Source: Carallia brachiata (lineage: Eukaryota; Streptophyta; Magnoliopsida; Malpighiales; Rhizophoraceae). From it: a DNA stretch of 64,000 nt. Numbering within the stretch: the stretch's first letter is position 1; each line of letters opens with the position of its first letter. The notes beneath the pieces were generated by a model. That model saw only the letters and a list, made by a program, of their open reading frames with translations, made no database searches and was not told where the DNA came from. The translations under genes and the position numbers were made by a program. The stretch is from the NCBI GenBank assembly GCA_021464245.1, contig JADCRB010000013.1, positions 441,424-505,423 on the forward strand. Reading direction: 5' to 3'. Below are positions 35,595 to 47,800 of this stretch, in pieces.

Positions 35595-38500
35595 ATGAGT
35601 ATGTACGGGAGAGATCCGTGGGGAGGGCCGTTGGAGATAAATGCGGCGGACTCGGCGACGGACGACGACAGGAGCAGGAACCTTCAAGATCTAGACAGGG
35701 CGGCGCTGTCGAGGCCACTGGACGAGACGCAGCAGAGCTGGCTGCTGGGCCCCGCCGAGCAGAAGAAGAAGAAGAAGTACGTGGATCTCGGCTGCATCAT
35801 TGTCAGCCGCAAGATCTTCGTGTGGACTGTCGGCACTCTTTTGGCCGCCGCCGCCTTGGCCGGATTCATCACTCTGATCGTCAAGACCGTCCCTCGCCAC
35901 CACCATTCCAAGCCTCCCCCCGATAACTACACCCTCGCTCTCCACAAGGCTCTCATGTTCTTCAATGCCCAGCGCTGTAAGCCCGCGCCGCCACCCTCTT
36001 TCTCTTCCTCCGATCTCAATTCTCATCTCTCTGACTGCTCATCTTTTATTTTATTTGTTTTATTCTAATCACTAAAATTGTCGGTTTGCTTTGGGTCAGC
36101 CTTGTTTTTGTTTTTTTTTTTTAACTTCAATTTATTTATGTAATAGTCGAAAATTTAAGCATTTTCTTGCAGGACAAATGACAAAGTACTAGGAGACTGC
36201 ACTTCACAAGTGTACCCATAACACTCGTCAATTATCATACGCTGAATAAATTTAAATCTTTGAATTGACTATGATTGGTATCAATTATCATCAAGTGTCT
36301 GTGGGATGACAGGATCTGCTAATTTATTATTTAAATGGAAATGGGAGATGTGGCCATCTTTCCTTGTTTCTTTCTACAGCTTTTCTCATGGATTTCACCT
36401 CAAAAAGCAATTCAATTTGGGAACCAAGAATTTACAACGTTAAATGCCTGTCAGCAGCCCTTCTTCATTGCTGTATTGTATTCTTTTTTTTAGGATGATC
36501 TGGGGAGAAAAGAATATAAACAAATCATAAGTTGTAGGGGAACAAGATGAAAAATTTTGGCTATTTTCGTATTATTACTTGAGCATTTGCTTCTTCTGCA
36601 ATTTTTTTTTTTTTTACTGCTTTTCCTAGCATCTACCATGTGAGAACTGTGCCCTTTAAAGTCTTTGTTTTGATGGTGTGACTGAAAGGCAATAATAAAT
36701 TGCAGCTGGAAAACTGCCAAGGCATAACAATGTGTCGTGGCGGGGTAACTCGTGCTTGAATGATGGCAAATCTGATTCTGCTACCATTTTCAAAGATCTT
36801 GTTGGTGGCTATTATGATGCTGGAGACGCTATCAAGTTCAACTTCCCTGCTTCTTTTGCCATGACCATGCTGAGCTGGAGTGTTATTGAGTACAGTGCAA
36901 AATATGAAGCTGCTGGGGAGCTCACCCATGTCAAGGATGTTATCAAGTGGGGGACTGACTACTTTCTTAAGACGTTTAACAATTCTGCTGATTCTATAAA
37001 CAGTCTTGCTGCTCAGGTATACTGGACAAAACAACTCAGATTGTTTACCTTTGACTAATCATCTAACCGACTTTACTCTTTACTCCCTGTGATTTGTTTG
37101 CCTCTGCCTATTCTTAGCATTTGCTCATTTTCCCATTATATTATTGTTTTGGATGTCTATGTTCTTTCCCAAGACCATGGAAGTCAGTTGTCTTTTATGC
37201 TCACTTTCACTTTAATATGGCTCATTCCTATGAATTTTTGTTTCACTTGGTGCTATTATAGAATGGCCTATCCTTTTTTTGCCCCTTGAACAGCAGCATA
37301 AACCATCTTGTCAGCCCTTGTTTATCAAAAGGTGTATGGTTGCTTTGTCCGTGGATCTTCCTAGGTTTATACGTCCTGAATATTTGATTTTCTTTGTTCT
37401 CCCAAGGTCGGGGTAGGGGATACTTCTGGAGGCAGTACGACTCCCAATGATCATTATTGCTGGATGCGCCCTGAGGACATTGATTATGATCGAACTGTAC
37501 AGGTGTGCAGCAGTTGCTCAGACCTGGCTGCGGAAATGGCTGCTGCCTTAGCGGCTGCTTCTATTGTTTTTAAAGATAACAAGGCCTACTCACAGAAACT
37601 TGTCCATGGAGCCAGAACTTTATTTAAATTTTCAAGGGATCAGAGAGGAAGATACAGTGCAGGTGGATCAGATGCTTCCCTGTTTTACAATTCAAGTAGT
37701 TACTGGGATGAATTTGTTTGGGGCGGAGCTTGGCTGTACTATGCTACTGGTAATTCGTCCTATCTTCAGCTTGCTACTCATCCTACTATGGCAAAGCATG
37801 CTGGTGCATTCTGGGGAGGACCAGACTATGGTGTACTTAGCTGGGACAACAAGCTCACTGGTGCGCAGGTTAGTTGGTCAAGTTTATTATTCATTTTACC
37901 ATCCATCTAGCTATTCTGTTTGGCTTTTATTTTTGTTGCAAAGTGTTCTCAATATTTCCCTCCTGTGCTCCTGATTCATGGTTTTCTGAAACTGCCTCTG
38001 CAAATATTGGACCATTCCATATACCCCATATTGTGGGGCATGCACAAGGACACCTGTTTTTCTTCTCTTCATAAATTCTGATGGATTTCTTTGAAATTTT
38101 CCAATGGTGGACATATGTGCAATTTTATCTCATATGATCTTTTTCTTCCTATGAAAATATTTTAAGTTTCTTCCTGGTTCCTCTTTTTATCTCTTCTTTA
38201 AGAAAGAAGAAGAAAAAATTGCTTGAAATTTGATGCCATGTTATGTATCATCTTGTCTTTATCTACTTGATTATCAAATTATGTGTGTTTTTTTGGCAAA
38301 CAAATTTTGTACATTTTGATTTGTTAAATTATTCCATTTTTCAACTGCAAATATGATTCCCAATCCGGTTAAGTTGACTTCTTTTCTCTATGCTATTATT
38401 TATTTATAAGTATTCAGACGAGTTTGAATCATGGATGAGATTGGAATCATGATGGAATAATCTGTCTGCTAATAGTCTCCGTTACCGTATGATTAGGTGT

Positions 38501-39620
38501 TGCTGACTCGCCTGAGATTGTTCTTGAGCCCCGGATACCCATACGAAGAAATACTAAGGACCTTTCACAACCAGACTGGTATAGTAATGTGTTCATACCT
38601 ACCAGATTTCAAAAGCTTTAACAGAACCAAAGGTAAGAATTCTCTCCTTCTTTGTCTGACCTTAAGGACAATGCTGGAAATTTAACATTGGCAACGGCAA
38701 TATACAGGCAATTGAAATAGGGTGGAAATAAAAGTAAAAATGAGGGTTTTCAAGTTAAAATCGAGAACCATTTTGTGTTTCTTTCAGGGGACTTTTTGTT
38801 CTTTTTGGGACAGCTGGGTGGTGGGGGACTTCGTAGATTAGGGGTAAATTAAATTAAGAGTAATGTAAGATGCTATACCATCTCTATGACTAGCTTGATG
38901 ATTTTCATATTTGAATCTCACTCAACCAATTTGTTACATACTACAGGAGGCTTGATCCAGTTAAACCATGGAAGGCCCCAGCCTCTTCAGTATGTAGTCA
39001 ATGCAGCCTTCTTGGCTGCTCTATACAGTGATTATCTGGAAGCTGCAGATACACCTGGATGGTATTGTGGACCAAATTTCTACTCTGTGGAGACCTTGCG
39101 TGAATTTGCGCGGACTCAGGTGTGGCACATTTGCTTCCTTTAATAAGATCTATAATTGAATCTTATCAACTATAGATTAATTGAGGACTTAAATTTGTTC
39201 TATCTGTTGGTTCAACAGATTGATTACATCCTCGGTCAAAATCCTAGGCAAATGAGCTACATTGTGGGTTTTGGCACTCACTACCCAAGACACGTACACC
39301 ATAGAGGTGCATCTATCCCCAATAATAAGATCAAGTACAACTGTAAAGGAGGATGGAAATGGAGGGATAGTTCAAAGCCAAACCCAAACACCATAGTAGG
39401 AGCCATGGTTGCTGGCCCTGACAAGCATGATGGTTTCCATGATGTTCGAACTAACTATAATTATACAGAGCCAACGATGGCTGGGAACGCAGGTTTGGTT
39501 GCAGCACTTGTGGCATTGTCGGGAGATAGGACTGCTAAGATTGACAAGAACACCCTTTTCTCTGCAATCCCCCCAATGTCTCCAACCACACCACCCCCTC
39601 CCGCACCGTGGAAACCTTAA
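35595..39620 (+). CDS. KOR1: KORRIGAN-type membrane endo-1,4-beta-glucanase (GH9A)
   Basis: Exons 35595-35976, 36706-37016, 37407-37868, 38497-38632, 38947-39119 and 39219-39620 give an uninterrupted 621-residue protein, the length of Arabidopsis KOR1. It cleaves beta-1,4-glucan and is needed for cellulose synthesis and cytokinesis, cycling between Golgi and plasma membrane with the cellulose synthase complex. The cytosolic N-terminus carries sorting-type motifs: dileucine at residues 50-51 (WLLGP) and YVDL at 62-65, next to five Lys. One TM anchor lies at about 74-95 (type II). The GH9 catalytic parts are intact: DAGD at 165-168, RHVHHRGAS at 512-520, [13 protein letters not shown] at 561-573 with Asp563 and Glu572. 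The C-terminus is Pro-rich ([12 protein letters not shown]), as in plant GH9A. There is no cellulose-binding module. All splice borders are consensus and no frame damage is seen, unlike its FRO neighbour. Confidence 0.96.
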
Positions 39621-41360
39621 GATTGTTGTGCCAAAAGTTTTTCTGTGTTGCTTAATTGTTAGATTATTTTACTGCAGCAGTGGACTGGAATGTGGGCCAC
39701 CTCGGATGATGAGGAAATTCCCTGAGCGAGAACAGAAGTAGAATGTTTCAGAAGACCGCGGGCCTTTGCTTAGTTGGGGTGCTAAGGTGAACGTTAAGAA
39801 ATTGATGATCTGCATCTGAAGATGTCATCTTGTTTGGAATTTGTTAAAATGCATAGTATAAATGGATTACACCAACCTTGTATTCTAGAAAACGTGAATT
39901 CAAAGGGTTCAATATTCAATTAGAAATAAGTTTTCACTTGATGTCTTGTAGAGATGCATGTTGCTTGTTGAATGTTCTTCCTTTTCTTTCCCTCTCTTTT
40001 TTGGCCAACGCCTCTGAACATTCACCATGGAGCACGCTCAGCATGAAACTAAGGTGGCAGGTTAACCATACTATGGAATGGGTTTGGGGTACGCTTGTCA
40101 GAATCTGACAATCTCAAATGCTGTTCACGCATGGCTTCATTTTTTGTTGCGAATGATGCGCAAAGAAGAGTAACGGTTAAAGTAAACACACCTAGTGAGA
40201 GCGAATTCCCCTTAACCTCTTTTTGGTATATTATATGGACAAATCTAATAACTTTTGAAAGTAAAATTGTTGCGTATTTTATTAGCAAAAAGAACAAATA
40301 ATGACATATTACAATATAGTTTATGTTTTTTTGTCAGTTACTTGGCGCTTGTTTGGGAAAGGGGAATTTAGGGTGGAAGGAAAGAATGAAGGTGGATTTG
40401 GCTAAGGTGAGTGTTTGGGAACTTAAGTAATGGGGAAAAAAAAAATTGTGGGGCCTCGGAGATCCACCCAAGTGCCATTCCCCCCAAATATGGGGAGGAT
40501 GGCTCCGGGCAGCCTTTTCGTATATATATATATATTTGTTTGGGGAGAAATAGAAATGAAATAGAAAAACATGAACAAAAACTAAAAATATGTTTTTAAA
40601 AGCAAGTTTGCCACTTTAAAAGTATTTTCCTCGAATGTATTAAGAATTATTACTTAAAATGAAAACCTAATTTATCAAGAATTCAAAGATTTCACTAACG
40701 CAATTTTTCTCGCGTAACAATGTTAAAATATTCAATTGTAGGAGATTTGACACGAAAATGACCTTTTTTTTTTTTTTTTGGAATCAATCATTTCAACCTT
40801 ATAACCTTACGGAAGAATAAAATAAACATTACAAAAATTTCTTCACAAAACTACAAAAAAAATTATTAAATTCTTAAATTTATAGTAATACTAAGTCTGT
40901 CTAAGACTTAGTATTACTTAAGGCTTATTTAAAAAAAAAAATATTAAAAATTCATTGTCACATCACCGAGAAAATTAATTCGTGAAAAATTAGGAAAAAA
41001 ACCTTTATGATATATAATCATAATAGAATCAATCCTAAATAATTCCATAACTAAGACACATTACTTCAAAAGATAGTTTGGTTCAAAAATTTAGTTCTAA
41101 TAAAAAAAAGGTGAGCAAAACGATTTTGACAAAAAGATCAAGTGTAAAACCTTTCTTTTTACAAAAGAAGAAAAATCGATTCACGCTACTTAATGCCAAA
41201 AATTCAATTTTTGGTTATTGCAAAGAAAATAAATAATTCAATTAAAGCTACCGATAAGAAGAAATAAGAAAAGAGAGACTATATATAATCCTACTAAATA
41301 CAAGATTAATCCATTACTTCTAACTATATTATCATTGAGATGACAATACTTCTAACCGTA
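39621..41360. other. 3' flank of KOR1 and intergenic DNA
   Basis: KOR1 3' UTR probably reaches about 39.9 kb. At about 40341-40520 a block beginning gcttgtttgggaaaggggaa, with ccaagtgccattccccccaa, resembles the ends of a hAT-type MITE, but I could not pair its ends. The rest is AT-rich. Confidence 0.4.
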
Positions 41361-42005
41361 ATTACCTGAGGAGGAAAAATTGTCTCGGGTTTTCTATTGT
41401 GTGCTGTCTTGCTATTTTGTGCTGAAAGAAATATCTCCAGGTTTCACGCTCTGTGGGTCTTGGTGGCCAGTCATTGTCTGTCGTCGAGCAGTTTGATTTG
41501 TTGCAGAGTAGCCTTTGGGTGTATAGTCGTTTTGTGGCCAGTTGAGCTCACACTGGCTACACCGATGCCAGTCTCTTCCCAGGTGTGGGAGGGACTGTGG
41601 AGCTATGGAGGTGGGTCGCCTGCCAACCTGTGGGTCAGGTCCGGTTGAACTATTGGTCGGCCATCCGTCCGGTGGGTTGTTTCCTTCTTTGGGCTTTCTC
41701 TTCTGGGCTATGGGGTTGCTAGTGTTTGTCTGGGCTATTATATGCAGTTATGTTTTGGGGTCTGCCTTGTTGGGTCTTGACTGTGTAGCTTTATGTTTTT
41801 CTCAATGAAATCTTCCTTTGCTGTTTCATCCAAAAAAAAAAAAAAAATTACCGTGTGGTTGAGCATTTATTCAACTGGTTGAGGGAGTTGTCTTGTAATT
41901 AATAGGTGAAGTTTAAATTTTATCAAATCTCACTTTCTCCTCCCCAAATGTCCAATAAAATTCTTTATAGATAAAAAAAAATAAAAAATTACCTGATGAG
42001 GAAAG
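41361..42005 (+). mobile_element. Truncated LINE tail plus SINE-like segment within one target-site duplication
   Basis: The near-identical direct repeats attacctgaggaggaaa (41361-41377) and attacctgatgaggaaa (41988-42005) bracket the block. Inside, 41378-41830 is a relatively GC-rich LINE-like 3' end. It finishes caatgaaatc, then ctttgctgtttcatcc, then a poly-A run (about 41831-41846). A further 140 bp follows (41847-41987) with aactggttgagggagttgtc and gtgaagtttaaattttatc, resembling tRNA A and B boxes, and a second A-rich tail. One insertion event with two tails suggests either a composite insert or 3' transduction. No protein-coding part remains. Confidence 0.55.
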
Positions 42006-43057
42006 AGTAAATTTTGTTGGAAACATAATTAAATACTAATTTTTGTTCGGCCAATGGCTTTGAAAAAGGTTATTAGCATGTCTAGCTAGTCAAGGTATGT
42101 TTTAAAAATGCAAACTTCCATAGATCTAAGATGATAGAGGCTCTAATGAGTAGATGAATAAAAAATCATTGACAAAAAAACAAAAAGATTGACGTATGAT
42201 GCACAACTAACCTAAAAAGCTGTGACTTGTAAATCATTCAAAAGAATCAACCTTTTTCTCCCTAATCAAGATGAATTCAACAAATACTTTAAATTTAAGG
42301 GGAAAGAATTTCACTTATTATTTATCAAAAATTAATTATGTAGTCGATCTGTTTATTGAAAGTTGATATGTTCTTAGATCTAATCAAACAAATATTAACC
42401 AACTCCAAATCCTGGAATTGAATATTGCAGACATAGGGCATTTTTCACAATTACAATATTGTAACGAAACATTATAAGGAACACAGAAGATTCTCATAAA
42501 AAACCAACATAGAAAAAAATAATTGACATGTATTTTTAAGAATTACCTTATTCAAGAAATGAACAAGAGATTCTTATTCAGTGAACACATATGTGCAAAG
42601 CAAAAACCACAACTCAGCCGATTTGTTTAAGAATTAGGAATTATGTTTGTTTAAAATAACAAAATAAATTTTTATTTGGTGAATCTAGATACTTGATAAT
42701 TAAACGGTGATATAAAATAAGACAAACTCATCTGTATGCAAGCAAAATGCCAGAAGACTCTTATATAGTGCTTAGGTTTTCCTTTTTTTTTTTTTTTCCC
42801 CTCTTTGTGGCAATGTTCTTGCTAGGATATTATCTTATTTATGTTTCTTTGCCCATAAAAGTATTTTATAAATGACTGTTGCGCTATGAATAATAATTTT
42901 TTTTCGGTAATTAAATGCAATCCAAAATTGACATAAAATTCAAATTCTTGATAAATTGTGTATCTTATCGTATCCACAAAATACTTATCCTAATCATTGT
43001 TAGTATGAAGAAATTGATTTGTTAGTAAAATGTACAAACAAAAAAAAATAGTTTTTA
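42006..43057. other. AT-rich intergenic region, nothing recognised
   Basis: Homopolymers at about 42.78 kb and scattered A/T runs. No gene, RNA gene or clear element. Confidence 0.5.
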
Positions 43058-43874
43058 ACAGAGGTGGTAAAAGCTCACCTAACATGAATAATCCAATTTA
43101 AGTTACCCAAAACCCGGCTCGACCCAATCTACATCGACTGAAAAAATTAATGACGCATAATCAGAATCAACCGAAATTGAAATAACTTGAAACGCAATAA
43201 CCCATAATTTGATTGCACTAGAATTTGAAATTTTTGAAATCTGAATAATCAAAATTCGAAATACTTGAAATCAGAGAAGCCCAATCTCTAAAAAAATTTA
43301 AACTAAAATAATCTCAATGAAAAACTAAAAAACTCAAAACTTAATGTGTCTGACATTCGTGTCGACTCGAAACTTAGCAGAGATGGTAGAAGCTGACCTA
43401 ACGCAAATAATTCAATTTAAGTTGCCCGAAACCTAACTCGAGCTTATCCAAGACCTGACTTGACCCATCTTACATTGATTGAAGAAAGTAATGATCTATA
43501 ACCAAAATAAACCAAAATTGAAATAACTTGAAACGATATAACCCAAAATTTGAAAATTTTGAAATTTGAATAACCAAAATTTTAAAAACCTGAAATCAAA
43601 GAACCCCAATCTCTAAAAAATTGAAACCAAAATTATCTCAATGAAAACCTGAAAGACTCAAAACTTATTATGTCTAAAATTCAATGAATTCGAGACACAA
43701 TATACTCGTGACCCAATTAACTTAAAATTCAATGTCCCGCTTTCTGAGATGCCCGAAATGTGAATAATTTGAGACCTAATAAACTCAAAATCCTAATGAA
43801 CCCATATCCAACTGTCTAAAAATCCGAAACAACACAACTCAAATCTAACATGCCGGCTAATTCCATTGCCACTA
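43058..43874. repeat. Repeat element with a roughly 320-bp internal tandem duplication
   Basis: Copy 1 begins at about 43059 (cagaggtggtaaaagctcac) and copy 2 at about 43378 (cagagatggtagaagctgac). Both continue with taatycaatttaagttrccc, then attgaaataacttgaaac, then caatctctaaaaaa. The block closes with ttccattgccactatt, whose complement (agtggcaatgg) resembles the gaggtggtaa start, so the ends may be short inverted repeats. Inside, phrases such as cccgaaac, ctcgaaact and cttgaaat recur every 15-20 bases. Non-coding. Confidence 0.6.
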
Positions 43875-43892
43875 TTTATAAGATACATGTAT

Positions 43893-43895
<3 letters not shown>

Positions 43896-43932
<37 letters not shown>
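43896..43932. repeat. (AT)n microsatellite
   Basis: About 18 uninterrupted AT units directly after the repeat element. Confidence 0.95.
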
Positions 43933-43937
<5 letters not shown>

Positions 43938-44544
43938 ATATAATATATAACATAACATTCAAATACATCTTTAACGATCAAACTAATGGAAGGACTCGAT
44001 TATAAATGATCTGAATGTATAAGACTCAATTATAAAAATTCATAAAAATTTAAAATTTAAATGAGTGTTATAAAAAGAACATAAGAAAAAATTAATTTAA
44101 TTGTATTTTACCTATTCCAATAACCAAGTTCTAAATCTATGCAATAAAGTTGTGGCAGATTTATGTCACATGCATGGCAATGATTAAAATTCTTTGCGTT
44201 CCTCCATATTTTAGAAATTGGAATGGTCTCTCTTTGTCTGAAGATATTCTTTTGCTTAAGCTTTCGTGTGTCATACTTTATTCCTTGCCACCTTCGCCAA
44301 CCATGCATCAATCTATCTGGACGGTACTTTTACTATGTACATATCTCGTTCTCTTTGGAAAGCAATGACCTTACAGAACTCGCTACTTGAAAATTATATA
44401 TTATACGACGAGAAGCAAAAGCAAAAGCAATAGCAATTAGCATTACCAGACTGTCGTCGTCTCACTAATAAGCAGTAAGAGTGGATTAGAGACATCATAT
44501 ATAGAAATAAAAGTACTTACATACATATAAAATATAAGATAGAG

Positions 44545-44783
44545 ATGGCGGAAAATGATGAGTTTAACTCTTTGGAGTATACACCGACGTGGGTGGTTGC
44601 TGTTGTTTGTTTTGTCATTGTTCTCATGTCTCTTCTAGCCGAACGCGGCCTTCATAAGCTGGGAAAGGTATGTACTTTTGTTATTTTTAGGTTCGGCAAG
44701 TAGGACAGAGCCAAGCCCGATCAGCCATAGGACACCTAATTGGCTTTTTTTTTTTTTTTTTCTCTTTAAAGAGAATTATATGT

Positions 44784-44829
<46 letters not shown>

Positions 44830-47800
44830 GGAGGAAAATTGCTAAGAGGTATAATTTGAACTCAAACTTCCTACTTAGATATAATACCTGGGGACCAATT
44901 AAGCTATACTTGATTGGCATTTTCGTTGTTTTGACAATGTTTCTTTTTTTGGGCTTAATTTGATACATTGATGGTGGGAGTTCGTGAATGTATTGTTGCT
45001 TTCTGTCTTCACATGTCTTGGTTTGATGATTCATCAGTACTTGAAGCATACCAAACAAGATGCCCTGTTCGAAGCTCTACAAAAATTAAAAGCAGGTTTG
45101 CATGCTTTGCCTTTGTTTTTGTCTTTGTCTTTGTGTTTTTTTTTTTTTTTAAATGTGCTAGAAAATTATCCACATCGAATGCTCAAATATATACATATAT
45201 TTTTTTTTCAATAGATACAGAATAAAGAAAATGTTACACAAATTTTTTGTTAGTACGTGATGTGATAATAAACATTTGAAGGTGGAGGTTATGCATCAAT
45301 GACTATACAAATGATTTTGGAATTAATGTATTAATATTAAAATCAAATACTTATTGACATGTGTAACCAAAATTGATGATCATGCAGATAGTAGTAAGTA
45401 CATACACATGAAACCACTAGGACAAAAAAACAAGAAAATGAAAATACTCAATAGAAAATGAGAAGAAATTTAGTTAAATAAATGCATCCAATTAGAAAAG
45501 AATACCCTTTTCCAGTAATGTCTTAACCATGTTAACAATGCATCAGATTCTTGTGTCTATATAATAGACTTCTAAAATAAAATAATTAGAGTTTTAATTA
45601 AAACAATGTGACAGGCCATAAGCAAAAGTTAATCATGTTTACATATCTCTACCTATTTTTGGAGGAAAAACTTTTCGTTTTTACAAGTATAATTTCAAAA
45701 TAGTAATAAAGTAATAGAAGTTATAAAAAAAGTGCATGGCAAACGTTTGGTCAAAACGTCTAGCCATACAAGAATAGGAAAAAAAATTTTGAATTTTTTT
45801 TCTTGAAAATTAAGATTTAAGGATAAAACTAAATATATTTAAGTTTAATTTAAAAAAAAAAAAATAAGGGGAGTGTGGTCATACATTTGACCACAAATGT
45901 ATGGTCATGTAATAAAACCCTATAAGTTATTAGGCAAAAGAATTCATTTAGAACAAAAAAAATAATAATAATAATAAACTATCAAATAATGTTACATAAG
46001 ACTATATCACTATTTATTATTATTTAAATGTAGTAATATAGTCTTCTTCCTTTTCAAAATCCTTGTAATATACAACATGAAATACTCTAATCGAAAAGCC
46101 AATTATTAAATTAAGCATCCTAAATGAAATTATATATGCTGCATTAATTAAGCAATGATAGCTCTACCTTTTTTGTGGGGACATGTTGCAAGAATCTCTT
46201 AGGAAATTTACTCATGATCATCCGTCAGATGGTAGCTATCCTGACCATGATTTTTGTGAACAGAATTGATGCTTTTGGGATTCATTTCCCTGCTGCTAAC
46301 AGTTTCCCAAGGATTAGTTACTCGCATATGCATCCCACGTCATCTTGCAACTCACATGCTTCCCTGCAAGAGAAAATCCGTCGAGACCACCGATTACCAA
46401 AAGTACTGGCATCGAAGGCGGCTGCTTTCTGCAAGTAGTAATGCAACACATTGCATGCACGAGGTCTTTATGTCAACTTATACCTTGCTTACTATAATTA
46501 ACTTGTTTGTGCGATATTATATATTCGAAAAGAAAAAAAACAATAAAAGGAAGGAACTCGATCAGAAACGTATTGGCACTATTTATTTATTAGTTCCTTG
46601 GCTTGTATTACAGACGAAAGTTATTTGTTTTGTGCTTTGTATTTCAGGGGCAGGTTCAGCTGTTTTCACTGGAGGCACTGCACCAACTACATATTTTTGT
46701 CTTTGTCTTAGCAGTTGTGCATGTAATATTTTGTGCCACCACAATGGTTCTTGGAGGTGCCAGGGTAACTTCTTTATGCCTGCCTCTTAAGTTTTTTTTT
46801 TTTTTTGATAATAATAATAAATAATAATAATAATAATCAATCGTCTCCGTGTTAATTTAAATATTTCAAGATACTTAATTGGACAACTCTAATATTAGTG
46901 AGCCACGTTTATTTATTTGCATTTTATTTTGCAATATAACTGCTTAAGCAACCAATTTTCTCTTTTAATGTTCTGAAGAATTCGAAGATTTGTCAAATCC
47001 CTTCCAACTATCAACAACTTAATTTTGGTTAGATAGATTAATTCACTATTTCAAGAGTGTTTATTTGGTTACTGTAATTCTACTTTATACGATTGACTTT
47101 ATAAAAAATAAAAAAAAATCTGAATTTATGTACATTGTATATCCTAACTAACCATAATAGTTGTCCCATGTGTAGATACGACAATGGAAGACTTGGGAAG
47201 ATTCAATTAGGCAGGCACTAAAACAAGAGAAAGGTTGCACTAATCCGACTGATTCCAGATACATACATGCTAATGCTATCGTAGAAACAGCTGTCACATG
47301 TTCATTGTGTTCCTCAAGTTTTTTGGGGTTTGGATATATACGTGAAATTGAATCTTTATGTGTTTTTTTTTTTTTTAAAGCCCTTTAGGAACTAATTAAA
47401 ACATAAAGTATTAATATATTCTAGTGTTGTGCAGGTCCAACGGAGCAATCGCATGAGCACCACCTCTCGTTTCTTGAAAAGCATGCCAGAGGATATTGGA
47501 GAAAGGCTGCCGTCGTAAGTTGGTTGGTATGTCTCAACTCTCCGGCTGACCATCTTCGCTTTCGATACGTCTTTATAAAATTAAATAGCTAGTAAACTCT
47601 TAATTTGTTAGAAACTATTTTTCTCAACATAAATCCATCCTATATGACTCAACTTTAAGGGGACACATAAAAATGCATTGATATAAATTATTAAATTATT
47701 AAATATTAAAAAAATAGATAAATTATTAAATATCATTAAATAAATTGAATGTCCCTGCGTACCCCTTATTATTAAGACACATGGTAGAAGTGAATTTTTT

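Noticed and set aside
46175..46438. An alternative frame over MLO exon 3 as a separate protein
   Set aside because: It is out of frame with the MLO signature ELMLLGFISLLLTV and starts within the intron.
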